Source: Shinisaurus crocodilurus (Eukaryota; Chordata; Lepidosauria; Squamata; Shinisauridae). From it: a stretch of 64,000 nt of DNA. The notes below the pieces were generated by a model, which was not told the origin of the DNA, did not search any database, and saw only the letters and a list, made by a program, of their open reading frames with translations. Positions 1 through 10,612 of this stretch are shown here, in pieces. Numbering within the stretch: position 1 is the first letter of the stretch; the number at the start of each line of letters is the position of its first letter. The position numbers and the translations under genes are program-made. Where the stretch lies: NCBI GenBank assembly GCA_021292165.1, contig CM037880.1, positions 29,348,232 through 29,412,231 on the forward strand, given 5' to 3'.

Positions 1-226
1 TCATAAGAATTTACCAAAATCCGCACATTTCTTCATATACATTGTAGGATGGAAAGAACTTGGAAAGATTTAAAAAAAAAAAAAAAAAACCCGAATGCAG
101 GCAAAAGAATAAAGTGATGGATTCACCCATCTGTAGGTTTCCCTCAGCCTCAGCTGAGTCACCACTTGGGGGCAGCGGAAGGCAGCACAGGCTGAGGTGT
201 AGACAGACAGATTGCCCATGGCAGCC
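1..226. other. No recognised feature, poly-A run
   Basis: This is non-coding sequence at the window edge with an A-run near 72-89. I see no gene or clear repeat family in it. Confidence 0.5.
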
Positions 227-354
227 TTTGGCAGCCTTGTGCTCTCCAGGTGCTTTGTACCTCAGCTCCATCAGCCCCAGCCAGCATGGCCAGTGGTCAG
301 AGATGCTGGAAGTTGTTGTCCAAAACATCTGGAGGGCCCCAGGTTGGAAAAGGC
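227..354. mobile_element. Palindromic hAT-type MITE (CAGCCTTCC family), degenerate
   Basis: The two halves are a degraded inverted repeat. The right half carries the recurring string ending in CAGGTTGGAAAAGGCTG. The centre contains the CCCCAGCCAGCATGGCCA block seen in sister copies at 1041, 8757, 26241 and 34006. No coding potential. Target duplication is not visible, so the boundaries are approximate. Confidence 0.65.
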
Positions 355-396
355 TGGTCTATGAGCTTTCTATTGCCTACACCTAATTTACCCCCC

Positions 397-415
397 CACA
401 CACACACACACACAC
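397..415. repeat. (CA)n microsatellite
   Basis: An uninterrupted CA dinucleotide run preceded by a C-run. Confidence 0.95.
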
Positions 416-496
416 TTTTTAAAGGAAGATTCTTCATCCCCCATTAGTTCAACCCACATCTTCTATGCATCAAACATTACAATCTCAGCCCAGGGA

Positions 497-785
497 TAGA
501 ATCATGGAGTTGGAAGGGGCCATTTAGGCCGTCAAGTCCAACCCCTTGCTCAGTGCAGGAATCCAGTTTAAAACATCCCTGATGGCTGTTCAGTCTTTGC
601 TTGCATACCTCCAGTTACAGGGACCTCCTGAGGCAGTTGTTTGGTTCCATTGTGTGACTGCTCTGACTGTTAGGAAATTTTTCCTGATGTTTCAACCGAA
701 ATCTACCTTCCTGTAACTTAAGCACATTATTTTGTGTCCTACAGTCTTGGATGATAGAGAATAGGTTGCAGCCTTCAGCATAAGC
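497..785 (-). mobile_element. CR1 LINE 3' end, 5'-truncated
   Basis: Read on the minus strand this matches the 3' region of the CR1 copies at 57.3-57.5 kb and 61.3 kb, including the string AGTTGGAAGGGGCC near the terminus. It ends in the AATCATGG-type terminal repeat of CR1. No complete reading frame is left. 5' truncation is typical of CR1. Confidence 0.75.
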
Positions 786-1040
786 TTAAAATATGTCCAA
801 ATCTTTTTTTTTTTTTTAAGTGTGTGAATGCGCAACCAACATGTTTGCAAACTCCGTGTATCATACAGGTATATATGTATCAGGGAACTATGACTGGCTG
901 CAGCTCCGCACAAATGCGAATGTATACAGGCTTTTAAAAACACATGAAGTGTACCTCTATCCCATTCCAAAATTTAAAACCTTTAAAAAAAAAAATTTTT
1001 TTAAAGAATATTTGGGTTTTTCCAGGGTAATACTACACTT

Positions 1041-1173
1041 CAGCTTTCCACAGCTTGGTGCCCTCTAGATGTTTTGGACTACAACTCCCATCAGACCCAG
1101 CCTGTATAGCCAATGGTCAAAGATGATAGGAACTGTGGTACAAAACACCTGGAGAGCACCAGGTTAGTCAAAC
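1041..1173. mobile_element. Palindromic hAT-type MITE (CAGCCTTCC family)
   Basis: Starts CAGCTTTCCACAGCTTGGTG and contains GGACTACAACTCCCATCAG in the left arm with a decayed right arm. Same architecture as the copies at 8757, 26241, 34006 and 50686. The right terminus is mutated and I could not fix the TSD. Confidence 0.65.
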
Positions 1174-1198
1174 CCTACATTGATGTAAGTGTATAGGC

Positions 1199-1318
1199 CA
1201 GTGTTCTCCAACCTTGGGTCCCCAGATGTTTTTGGCCTACAATTCCCAGCATGCCCCAGCCAGCATGCTGGGAGTTGTAGGCCAAAAACATCTGGGGGCC
1301 CAAGGTTGGAGAACACTG
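1199..1318. mobile_element. Near-perfect palindromic hAT MITE (CAGTGTTCTCC family) with exact TSD
   Basis: A 120-bp palindrome with terminal inverted repeats CAGTGTTCTCCAACCTTGGG. It is flanked by identical 8-bp duplications GTATAGGC at 1191-1198 and 1319-1326. An 8-bp TSD is the signature of hAT insertion. The centre holds CTACAATTCCCAGCATGC and its inverted partner. It carries no transposase, so it must be mobilised in trans. Sister copies lie at 23141, 50089 and 55412. Confidence 0.93.
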
Positions 1319-2432
1319 GTATAGGCAATGGCACACAGGCACAAACATGCTGTCTCACAATATTCAGGCTATTGAGATCTAGGTCCCAAAACAGAAGAGA
1401 AGATATTATCAGGTGCCTAAATTTTTTTTTTATTCTGCCCAGCAAGTTTTGGAAAGGAGTTTCCTCCCTTAGGGTCTATTTATTTTTCTCCAAATATGTC
1501 TCGAATATTTCCAGTGCTTCCTCTGTTTTAAAATGCTCCTATTATGATGGCCATAGGCCATCAGTTCAGATTGTATTGTGCCACAAATGTTGAACAAGGA
1601 ACACTAGAGATGTGTCTAAGGAAGTTTCCTGCACAGGGTTCTATATATAATTTTAGGTACTGACAAACGTTGACTGGCCAAGCCTTGGTACAGCGATTAA
1701 CGAAAAATCTGCTCTTGTATAAAGTAAGTTTCACCAGTATTAATGGTGGCCCAATTGTAAAAGTCTCCAGCTACAATAATAATGGGGTAAGGTGTAAATT
1801 TCACAACTTGCCCTCCACCTTTATCATCTGTTGATTATTCATTAAGGTTCCACACTAGCAAAGTTCCCTCTTCCTGTCCTCTCCTATTATTTCCTGTCCA
1901 CACGGGGCTAAAAGACCCATCCCTGCTGTCATGGGGCTGTGGTTGTATTGCTCTCTCCAGCCAGCTTCACTGCTTCCGCCCATCATCTTCATGGTGATAG
2001 GAGAGGCGGTGGTTCATCCACCAGCACCCTGGCCTTCCAAATGTGTCAGATGTTAGGGGAAGAGCCTCTGTTCCCCAGGAGCAGCCAGCTCAGGCAGAGA
2101 CAAGGACTGATCACCTGATTACAGATAAACATATGTATCGATTCTGGAAACGTCACTATCAGCAATTGCATTAATGTACACTGAGAATTCAATTAGCCAT
2201 ACAAGAAACTTGGTCTTATTTACTGAAAAGAAGGATAATACATCATCCTTAGAGTGCAAACTTTGTATGCTTTCTAAATAAGCAAAATGTCCTTAGAGTT
2301 ACTGTACTGTTACTGAAAACATCAACACTGCCATCCATGGAAATATATTAACAGCTCAGCTTGGATGAATGAAAGAGAAGCAAGAAAAGCAGCTAGGAGA
2401 TACCTGAAATCCTCATTTGTTGAGGAGCCATT
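1319..2432. other. No recognised gene or repeat
   Basis: No convincing ORF and no repeat family I recognise. Short ORFs here have stops and no known motifs. Confidence 0.5.
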
Positions 2433-2545
2433 AAAGGCACAATCCTATGCATGTTTAGACAGAAAAAAAGACCTACAACTCTCAGCATGCCCCAGTAGGT
2501 CTTTTTTTCTTCTTCTCCCTAAACATGTATAGGAATGTGCCCTAA
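2433..2545. mobile_element. Palindromic MITE (CAATCCTATGCATG family)
   Basis: The left arm reads GGCACAATCCTATGCATGTT followed by TAGACAGAAA. The right arm is the decayed inverse. The core has CTACAACTCTCAGCATGCCCC, but the second half of the core is shortened. Same family as the next copy. Confidence 0.75.
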
Positions 2546-2570
2546 AGTGCATATCACTCTCCAAAATTAA

Positions 2571-2708
2571 TAAGGGCCCAATCCTATGCATGTTTAGACA
2601 GAAAGAAGCCTACAACTCCCAGGATGCCCCAGCCAGCCATGCTGGCTGGGGCATGCTGGGAGTTGTAGGACTTATTTCTGTCTAAACATGCATAGGATTG
2701 GGCCCTAA
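2571..2708. mobile_element. Palindromic MITE (CAATCCTATGCATG family), almost complete
   Basis: A 138-bp foldback. Arms begin GGGCCCAATCCTATGCATGT, then TTAGACAGAAA, then the core CTACAACTCCCAGGATGCCC and its inverse. The outer arms differ completely from the CAGTGTTCTCC family, yet the core is the same. TSD is uncertain. Confidence 0.85.
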
Positions 2709-3400
2709 ATAGTATTAAAATCTGGTGTCTTGTATCAAATTCTGAGCATGGTTGAGATCCAGCCAAAGTTATGCACATTTAACAGCCAATTCTAAGGAGA
2801 TTTACTTAGAAATAAGTAAAGAAAGTGAACAAACACCAGCAAGAAAGAAGACTGAGGCGGCGGTGCTGAAAATCTTCATTCTGAAAATCCAGTGCTGCAT
2901 GCATTTTGAGCTGTTGCTCTTCCTTAGGGGCAAATTTTACATAATCCAGGGGAAAAGATGCATCTGTTTACAAAGACTAAAACAAAGTAAGGCAATTAGA
3001 TGCATCTTTTGGCTGAATGGGCTGGATTATATAACAACTGCCTTAGAGAAGAGGGAGAGCTCAAAGCACACACAACAAGGCACTGAATTATCAGAATTAG
3101 GCTGCAATCCTGTACACACTAAGCTCCATCAAAAACAATTAGACTTACTTCACCTAAAGTGCCTTTCTTCTTTTTACTTGAAAGTAAATCCTATAGAGGT
3201 CAGTAGGTCTTACTTTCATGAATTCTTAGGATTCCTGCATCAATCCAATTTATTTCAATGGAAAAGAATGAAGGACATGTTTCCATGGATCTTGGTAAGT
3301 AAGTAAGACTTGGATCTTGGCAACCTGGGTTCAAGTTCTACATCTGCCATGGACTCATTCTGCCTCAGTTTCCTTTCCCCTCTGTTCTTTGGGAATTAGG
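2709..3400. other. Mostly unassigned; degenerate AAGTAA-type MITE near 3108-3240
   Basis: An open frame of 184 codons (2752-3306) shows no motif and includes decayed repeat sequence resembling the AGTAAGTCCCA palindrome family near its end. I judge it a chance ORF. Confidence 0.5.
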
Positions 3401-3638
3401 GTCAAAACAGACATTATTTTAAATCTAGCAGCTACATCTCCCCCCCCCCATTTTTACTCTAGAGTATGCACAGGGGCTCTGATTTGGATCTTAAAAGCCC
3501 CCTACACCCCCACTCCCACCCCCACTTGGGTCCCAATCCAGATTGGGCCACCTGCATGCATCTACTCTAGAGTTTTTGGTGTGTTTTTTTAAAGGACAAA
3601 GCTGCTAGATAATGATTTAAAGTAATGTCTGCTTTGAC
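3401..3638. mobile_element. Foldback element with ~35-bp inverted ends
   Basis: The left end GTCAAAACAGACATTATTTT pairs with the right end AGTAATGTCTGCTTTGAC read in reverse. Both arms also carry AGCAGCT and CTCTAGAGT blocks. No transposase and no clear TSD. The superfamily is not determined. A diverged relative may lie at 17.85-18.09 kb. Confidence 0.6.
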
Positions 3639-4766
3639 TCTAAGAGTGACTATTGTGAGGGTCAGCATAATAAATATAGCAAATTAAAAGTGCTATATAA
3701 ATGATATACCATAGTAGGTTGCATGTCTTTTATAGACTGGTAGGTTATCGCTACCCAAGAAAAAGACACCACATGTTACTTTTAACTAGAAGCCACTTTG
3801 GAGATTTTCATCATAAAGCAGCTCTTGATTGGACATAAATGAGTTCGTTTATTGTTTTGGGAAGCAAACCTATTTACTTTGCTCTATGTCAATGTAATGT
3901 TGCAACATAAAAATCCTTTGATGTTTGCAGAACATTCTTAATGGTACCACTTTTTTTTAAAAAAAACCCCAACATTTCAGGGTATATAGGGTACACCGTA
4001 AAATTTGCTCACCCAACCTTGGAAAAATAAAGCAAAGGTGCAATGACTTTGGAAGGCTGCAGAGTTGGTATTGTTGGTGTTTCATCTTTTCTTAATAAAG
4101 GTGTAAGGCATGGATTTGTTGCAATCATGCTGCATTTTTGTGAATGGCAGTGAGAAACAATAGGGTTCGCCGCCCCGCCCCCCCTTCTCCAGTCAAGAAA
4201 TGAGCCTGTGCAGTATTTTATTTTGGGCCAATTGAATTGATTAAGGTATGATATTGCACTGCTGCAGAATTATTTAGCAAAGGCAACATTCCCAGAAACC
4301 TCCATGGCAATTGCAGCAACACAGAGGCACTGCGACATGGCAAAAATCCTAGAGAGGGTTGTAGTTGTACAGTTAGCTTATTTTAGACTCTGGCCTAATG
4401 GTCTTACACCGCTCCCCCATGCTCTTTACATGGTAATGTATATTACTTTACTTACTTCAAAATGAAGTAAGCCAGCTGTGCTATGTTTGCTGCTGCTGCC
4501 ACCCCCACCCCACCCCGCTCATTCTGCTGAGGACGTCTGCCCTCTGATCTTTCCGCAGGTTGAGTGTTTTATTTCACTCCATTCTGTCAAATTATTCCAC
4601 AAATAAATCCTGGGCTTTTCCCCCCCCCATGCAATAAAATTCCATTTCCTATACACAGTGATTATAGTAGAACTCAGAAAGCCTATGCCAGGGGTGGACC
4701 CAGTGCAAGGGATTTAGTAATAATCCTATCCTATCCTATCTTCTTTTCTATTGGCATAATTTAAAG
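3639..4766. other. No recognised gene; (CCTAT)n near 4723
   Basis: AT-rich sequence with homopolymer runs. I see no coding region or known repeat apart from a short CCTAT tandem near 4723-4741. Confidence 0.5.
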
Positions 4767-4907
4767 CAGGGGTGGGGCATCCTGTGGCCTTTCAGATGTT
4801 GTCAGACTACAACTCTCATCAGCCCCAGCCATCATGCCAAATGGTCGGGGTGATGGGAGTTGTAGTCCAAAAAAACATCTTGAGTGCCGCAGGTTGCCAG
4901 CCCCTTA
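4767..4907. mobile_element. Palindromic hAT MITE (CAGGGGTGGGG family)
   Basis: The left terminus is CAGGGGTGGGGCATCCTGTG. The arms contain GACTACAACTCTCATCAGCC and its inverse, and the right terminus is degraded. A sister copy with the same left end lies at 39052. Approximate AAAG-containing flanks on both sides suggest an eroded TSD. Confidence 0.8.
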
Positions 4908-5152
4908 CTCAAAGGAGCAGATTGCAATGTTTGATAGTGATCATGTAAGAGCTACATTTAAATACAGATATACATTAACTTAACAGCAATAGCAGTAACA
5001 ACAGTAATAACAGCAAAAACCACAGACAAACCTACAAACTAACAGCAAATCCTGGAATCAGCACACTTTAACCTCAAACAATCCTAAATGTGGAATGCTC
5101 TTCTTCCTTCGAGAAGAGAGAATGAGGTATTAAAAAATAAACACCAACAAGT

Positions 5153-5326
5153 AGAATCATAGATTTCATAGATCATAGAGTTGGAAGGGGCCTACAAGGC
5201 CATCGAGTCCAACCCGCTGCTCAATGCAGGAAACTAGAGGAGGGGTCTCCCATCCAAGTAATAACCAGGCCTGACCCTGCTGAGCTTTCCACACTCAGAC
5301 AAGGTGCGCCAGCATAAGCCACAGGC
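5153..5326 (-). mobile_element. 5S rRNA-derived SINE with CR1-like tail
   Basis: Reverse-strand copy. The head matches the internal promoter region of 5S rRNA, including TACTTGGATGGGAGACC (box C). The tail matches CR1 3' ends (GGGTTGGACTCGATGGCC, CTCTATGATCTATGAA). The 5S part stops after about 85 positions, so it is not a 5S gene. Other copies are at 10466, 17622 and 48051. Confidence 0.85.
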
Positions 5327-5360
5327 TTTTTCTGCAGAGAACACCATTTTCATCTGCTAC

Positions 5361-5455
5361 GGTGCAATCCTGCGCCTGTCAACTCAGAAGTGAGTCCCAT
5401 TAAGTTCAGTTAGACTTACCCCCAGGTAAGTGTGCACAGGAGGACAGCAGCCTAA
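5361..5455. mobile_element. Short palindromic MITE (TGCAATCCTAT/AGTAAGTCCCA family)
   Basis: Arms run from GGTGCAATCCTGCGCCTG through CAGAAGTGAGTCCCATT to the inverse CTTACCCCCAGGTAAG. It has no coding capacity. Several decayed copies occur across the window, e.g. 21352-21446, 39193-39266 and 57812-57907. Confidence 0.65.
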
Positions 5456-5934
5456 GTAAACCAATCCCTTATGTAACAGGCAAGGTTAACGGCTCTCAGA
5501 ACGGAAATACACTCTCCGCAGAAATGGGAACCGCATTACTTGAACAAGAAAGGCCTCTTTTCTTTTTCCGTGCCTCAAGCTCCATGTTGCCCTATAAGCA
5601 TTATTGCTAATGTAGTTGATGAATTTGACCCTGAGGATTTTTGAAAAACATGGGACATTGTTCATTGAAGGCTACAGTTGATCTTTGGCAATAGCTAGAT
5701 TATTCTTTTTATGGGAGATGAAGAGAAAATAAAAACACCAGGATAACATCAGACAGTATTTCTGATAACAGATACATACTAAACAGCTGTGGCTTTTAGA
5801 TAATGCAATTTTACATTATGAATTCTATTAACATAAATATATTCAAAGGTGTATTCATCTGCTAGGTTCACACAATAACTAAAATATGCCAGCAGTGTGT
5901 ACAAATACAGTTCACTATTATTAATTGCATGTCC
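5456..5934. other. No recognised feature
   Basis: AT-rich, apparently unique sequence. No ORF or repeat recognised. Confidence 0.45.
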
Positions 5935-6030
5935 CCCATCCTTCCTCCAAGGAGCTCAAGGCATACATGGTTCTCCCTGCCCCACCCCACTTTATACTCA
6001 CAACAACCTTGCAAGGTAGGTTAGCCTATG
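5935..6030 (-). mobile_element. tRNA-SINE 3' half, truncated
   Basis: On the minus strand it matches the 3' half of the SINE at 8194-8437, with CTACCTTGCAAGGTTGTTGT and a CTTGGAGGAAGG block. The tRNA-like head is missing. Confidence 0.55.
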
Positions 6031-6619
6031 TCACGAACCAGGACCCTCATCCTCAGAGGATCCTGACCCCTCATTCTCAGAAAAAGAGCCTCCTGAATTA
6101 ACTGTCAACAGGGAGAGAGCTTGGTCAGAGAAAGGCACTACAAGGCTTCTACTTCCTCAGGGCCTGGTTCTCCAGGAAGACTACAGGGGCCTGCCCTGCT
6201 ATGTCCAGAGGAGGTCACATTGCCATCCCTGGACTCTGAGGACTCCAGCAATGAAGGCACCAGTATGTCACATAGTCACAGCCTGGGGCTACTAAAACAC
6301 ACCAGACCCCTTCAAGAGGAAAGTCCTTAGCTAGTGTGGAGGTTAGCCTATAGGAAGGGTTCCACCCTCAAAGGCCTGTGGTTTAGAGCCCTGATCACAC
6401 AGGGTTCTACGTCATGGGCAAGCCTATACACATTGAACAGGCTCCCCTCTTCAGACCATCCCCCACCCCCGCCATGCATGGAAGGCAGGGGGCAGAACCA
6501 GCAAGGACACCACAACCGGGATGGGGTCATCGGGCACAGCCCTGCCCCCTTTCTCCACGCAATTACAATGGCATGGAAGAGAACACCTAAAGGGGGCTTC
6601 TCACCTCTAGGGCAGCCTT
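6031..6619. other. Unassigned region with serine/proline-rich ORFs
   Basis: The 69- and 124-codon frames at 6121-6330 and 6334-6708 lie in different phase and show no domain I recognise. The acidic and serine-rich text could be a remnant of a retroelement structural protein, but nothing proves it. Confidence 0.3.
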
Positions 6620-6705
6620 CCCCAATTGGGGTGACTCCAGAATATGCTTTGGACTACAGCTCCGTTATCCCAGACCATTTTGGCCATGCTGGAAAGATGA
6701 TGCAC
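6620..6705. mobile_element. Half copy of CAGCCTTCC MITE
   Basis: The left arm CAGCCTTCCCCAATTGGGG and TTTGGACTACAGCTCC are visible. The right arm is eroded. Confidence 0.55.
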
Positions 6706-6937
6706 TAGGAACTTTTCCCTGCTCAAAGAAGTGAGGATCACTTAAAAGAGGGTGGTTGTCATTCATCAGAGGTTGTTCTGAGAACTCCGCTGAATTTTTC
6801 CATGCAGTAAATCGGCAATAGAGGACAGCAGATCCTCCTTGACTTGATTCACCTTTCACCTTTTTAGTGTACAAAACATATTTCTACAAATACAAATGTA
6901 GCTCCGATGCCTCTTCGCAAGGCATATTTACTACGAA

Positions 6938-7245
6938 CTAGGGATGGCCAAGGAATGTGTTCTTTGCAAATTCCAGTATGAACTGTCCTGATCTGTACCT
7001 CTGGGTCTAAAATGGTGATCTGGAATGCGGTTATTATCCTTCGGTTTCACACATATCCAAATTTTTATGCTGATTTTTTTTTTAATGAGTATTTTAGGAT
7101 AAAATATGTTTAGAAATGTGTACTTTGTGAGAAAATAAATTTAGAAATGTGTATTTTGTAAAAATGGGATGGCATGGAATTATGAGTGAACGCACATGAA
7201 ACCTACATGGACTGGAAATAGACTGATCCGCCCATCACTGCCAGT
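6938..7245. mobile_element. Possible TAGGGATGG-type non-autonomous DNA element
   Basis: The left end TAGGGATGG and right end CCCATCACTG resemble inverted termini of the hAT-like element at 30284-30876 (TAGTGAT...ATCACTA). The interior is AT-rich with a repeated TTTAGAAATGTGTA block. No TSD could be matched. Confidence 0.35.
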
Positions 7246-7436
7246 ACAAACATTTTCATCCTAGTAAAGGAAGTCCACTTTAAGCACTCTGATGAGAGAT
7301 GCAGCGGTTGCAGAATTTCCTCTGCTCTTGCTTCCAGTCTTTTACAGAAATGAGACACTCTGTCCAGGATGAACTCTTGCAAGTCCCAAGGTGGGCCTGT
7401 AGAACTGTGCCGGTGGGCCTGTAGAACTGAGCACTA

Positions 7437-7698
7437 CAGTAATACCTTGGATTGAGAGCATAATTCGTTCCGGAACTGTGCTTGTAATCCAAAACACTCT
7501 TATATCAAAGCGAGTCTCTGGCGGGCGTGAGCGGGGCCGATTTCGGCCCGCTACGCCCGCTCGAGGTGAGAGGTTACATCCCTACACTACTTGTCTTGCA
7601 AGACCTTGCTCGTTTATCAAGTCAAAATTTTTTAAAAAATTTTGCTTGTCTTGCAAAACGCTCTCAGACCAAGTTACTTGCAATCCAAGGTATTACTG
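7437..7698. mobile_element. Tc1/mariner-type MITE with TA duplication
   Basis: The inverted ends are CAGTAATACCTTGGATT, flanked by TA at 7435-7436 and 7699-7700. The right arm GTCTTGCAAAACGCTCTCAG matches the copy at 28024-28273. The centre carries a GC-rich hairpin (GGCCGATTTCGGCC). It encodes no transposase. The TA target and CAGT ends fit the mariner/pogo group. Superfamily assignment is by termini only. Confidence 0.9.
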
Positions 7699-7739
7699 TA
7701 TATCACAATGCAGCCTTGCGACTACTCCATCTTCCAAAC

Positions 7740-7990
7740 CAGGAGTGGGGAACCTTTTTTTCTTTTGAGGGCCACGTGCTCTTTGGGGGTAACCTGTCAG
7801 GAGCCACACGCTGGTAGTTGGTGGGGCTGAAGACGTGGGCAGGGCCAGAGGCAAAAGTGGGTGGGGGCACCCCCTTTCTCTCTCCATCTCTCTTTTTCTG
7901 CCACCCCATTCTCTTTCTCTTTGACACCACCTTCTCTCTCTCTTCCTCCCTGCTCAGAGGGCTGCCAGGGTAAGAACAGATGGCTCTTGC
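7740..7990. mobile_element. hAT-like non-autonomous element (GGGGAACCTTTTTT type)
   Basis: Starts CAGGAGTGGGGAACC, followed by GAGGGCCACGTGC and GGCAGGGCCAGAGGCAAAAG. The same order of blocks appears at 54624. The right boundary is unclear because it runs into CT-rich sequence. Confidence 0.55.
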
Positions 7991-8193
7991 CAGAGGTTTG
8001 AACTGATTGCTTGCAGAGGACTTTTGAAATATTTATTTATTATTTATTTATTATATTTATACCCCGGCCACTGCTGTTCTAAGCTGCATATTCACTGTTA
8101 CACAATTTGTTAACTCCAGCTGCCAAGACAGACTGCCCTCCACTTTAGGAGCAGACACTACTTCTGCCCTCTCTCTTCTGGCAAGAACACAAG

Positions 8194-8437
8194 AGCCAGT
8201 GTGGTGTAGTGGGTTAGAGTGTTGGACTGGGACTCAGGAGATCTGGGTTCTAGTCCCCATTCGGCCATGAAGCTCATGGGGTGACTTTGGGGCCAGTCAC
8301 TGGCTCGCAGATTAACCTTCCTCACAGGGTTGTTGTGGAGCTGTAATAGGGAGGAGGAGGAGGACCATGTAAGCCACCTTGGGTTCCTCGAAAGAGGTGG
8401 AAAGGCAGGATATAAATGTAATAATAAAGGAATTAAA
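8194..8437 (+). mobile_element. Complete tRNA-derived SINE with TSD and L2-like tail
   Basis: The head has RNA polymerase III boxes: A-box-like GTGGTGTAGTGGGTTAGAG and B-box-like GGGTTCTAGTCC. The body continues with CTCACAGGGTTGTTGTGG. The 3' tail, CCACCTTGGGTTCC...GGCAGGATATAAAT, resembles L2 tails such as 53.93 kb. It is flanked by AACACAAG at 8186-8193 and 8438-8445, consistent with target-primed insertion. The closest named group is probably the squamate tRNA-SINEs (Sauria type), but I cannot confirm the subfamily. Confidence 0.88.
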
Positions 8438-8756
8438 AACACAAGGAAATCGTGAGTGCAAGTATTTTTGACAGTTTCAAAAATAGGCATTTAAATAATT
8501 GCTTGAATTTCTCATATATGAAAATGAATAGGGGAAAAAACCCTCTACATTCACTGACAGAGGTAACCTCTCCAGTAAAAACCAATCTGACTCAACAGTA
8601 CCTGACTTTAATTTGTTCATGTCTATGTTGTTTACACAATAGCCATTGAAATCTATCTTCTTGCAACTCAGTCCTCACTATCTTACTTGGTTATTTAAAT
8701 TCAATGGGAGTTACTCCCTAGTAAGTGTGCTTAGGATTGCAGCTCTAGACCTATGC

Positions 8757-8885
8757 CAGCCTTCCCCAAACTGGTGCCCTCCAAATATTTTGGACTGCAA
8801 CTCCCAGCATTCCTGACCATTGGCCATGCTGGATGATGTGAGTTGAAGTCCTAAACATCTGGAAGGCACAAGGTTGGGAAGGCTC
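8757..8885. mobile_element. Palindromic hAT-type MITE (CAGCCTTCC family)
   Basis: Left arm CAGCCTTCCCCAAACTGGTG, with GGACTGCAACTCCCAGCATT, and the right arm ends AGGTTGGGAAGGCT. The interior is a decayed palindrome. The TSD is unclear. Confidence 0.8.
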
Positions 8886-8945
8886 GCCTACATATTACTC
8901 CTCCATCAGCAAGATATTCCAGTGACCCTCCTAACTGAGTCTGCC

Positions 8946-9494
8946 TTTGCAAGGTAAGTTTTATGTTCCTATCTTACCAACAGAAGAACTGAAGCACAAA
9001 GAGTTATAGCACAGTAGGTCAGAGTACACGGAAGCTGCAGTTGCTCTATAATTAACATTTCAAGAAGATGCATGTTCAGTACAAGCTTGATTTTGCTCCT
9101 CCTATAATCTGCCTGACAAGGGCACATCAGCTTTGAAACTAGGAAATGGATCTGGTAGTGTCAGAGCTGAAGTTTTGTACAAATTTGATACAGATCAAGG
9201 TCACAAAGACTGAAAGATGTGTTCCCGGGAGCAGGAAAGCAAAAGAAGCTTCACTGGATGCCCTCAAACTCAAGCTGAAACAAATTTGCTGCCACAAATC
9301 CTCATCAAAATCCACCTTTACAAATCTACATGACCACAACAGGATGGCCAATAGTTAACATGCCCCTGGCCATGTAACTGCTTTGACATGTGGAGAACAT
9401 TTATTTGTGCATGTGTTGTTCATTGGACCACAAGCAGTCAGGGTGGGTGAATCCGGTAACACGTATCATTTGGTTGTGTAAGTGGATGTGACAT
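8946..9494. other. Unassigned, weak MIR/CORE-SINE-like core near 8950-9020
   Basis: The string GAACTGAAGCACAAAGAG resembles the core of ancient tRNA-SINEs. The 70-codon frame at 9146-9358 is lysine-rich with no recognisable domain. Nothing else is evident. Confidence 0.35.
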
Positions 9495-10365
9495 GCTGAA
9501 AATGACATTTGTGGAACTGCTGCTCCCAGCACCATGGAGACTATAGTGCAGATAGTCTCACTTTAAGAACTGCACCTTCACACACTATGCCCAGCCCTGA
9601 CAGACTCCTCCATTTGCTTGGTCATTGTGGTGTACTGGAGACTGAAGAACTGAATTACCAGCTTTTTACCAGCTTCGGTTGGTATACCAGCTACTCCGTT
9701 CCTGGAGTGATCCATGCATTGGTAACCTCAAGAACAGATTACTGCAATGTGCTCTATGTGGGGCTTCCCATGAGGCTGGTCCAGAAACTGCAGCTAGTGC
9801 AGAATTCAGCAGTTAGGTTGCTGAGTTGGGCAGCGTACCACAAGCATGTTACACCTTTCCTCAAAGAACTGGTTGCGAATACATTACCGAGCCAAGTTCA
9901 AGGTGATGTTATTGATGTATAAGGCCCTAGACAACCTGGGACTAGGTTACCTGAGGGAGCACTTCTCCCTTATCAACCTGCCCATTCATAGAAATCAACT
10001 GATCAGGGCTTCCTTGTTGTTTGGTTGCCTGCATATGTACCTTTGACAGCAACCTGGGGGAGGGCATTTTTGGTTGTGGCACCTCCCCTTTGGAATCTTC
10101 TCTCCCCCTGCAGTACAACAGGTGCCAACCCTGCTGGTGTTTTGGTGCCTCTTTAAAATGTATTTGTTTAAAGCATTCACTTATTTTAATGCCTAGCTTA
10201 CTAATGCTTACTAATCAGCTTACTTATTTTAATACCTAGCTTACTTTTTGTTCCACTGTGGTTTTTCTCTTTCAATTTTAATTGCTATTTTAATGAATTT
10301 TGTACACTGCCTTGGAATTTGTGAATGAAGGGTGGTATATAAATATTTTAAATAAATAAACAGGA
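9495..10365 (+). mobile_element. L2 LINE 3' portion, frameshifted
   Basis: Translation gives the C-terminal part of L2 ORF2 beyond the polymerase core: ALVTSRTDYCNVLYVGLP, then KLQLVQNSAVRLL, then in another frame KVMLLMYKALDNLGLGYL. Frames switch near 9850, so it is dead. The 3' end has the TGCCTTGGAATTTG...GGTGGTATATAAAT tail typical of L2-like elements in this window. It lacks the endonuclease and most of the reverse transcriptase. Confidence 0.88.
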
Positions 10366-10465
10366 TGACATATGATTGAGGGGTGGGACTTCGCAGACCA
10401 TGAGCATAAGAATCATCATCTCATCAACACACATCAACAAATATAACGCAGACAAACACTTCAAC

Positions 10466-10612
10466 ACGCTGGCTCAGCTTGTCTGAGTGTGGAAAACTAA
10501 GTAGGGCCAGGCCTGGTTATTACTTGGATGGGAGACCCCTCCTCTAGTTTCCTGCATTGAGCAGGGGGTTGGACTCAATAGCCTTGTAGGCTCCTTCCAA
10601 CTCTATGATCCT
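10466..10612 (+). mobile_element. 5S rRNA-derived SINE with CR1-like tail
   Basis: Contains GTCTGAGTGTGGAAAACTAAG and TTATTACTTGGATGGGAGAC, equivalent to 5S rRNA boxes A and C. The CR1-like tail follows (TGCATTGAGCAGGGGGTTGG). The terminus is at a CCTAT-type repeat. Confidence 0.87.

Noticed and set aside
2752..3306. 184-codon open frame
   Set aside because: No domain, no codon bias visible, and the end overlaps decayed repeat sequence. Likely chance.
6121..6708. Possible gag-like remnant
   Set aside because: Only composition suggests it. No zinc knuckle, no capsid motif and no continuing frame.
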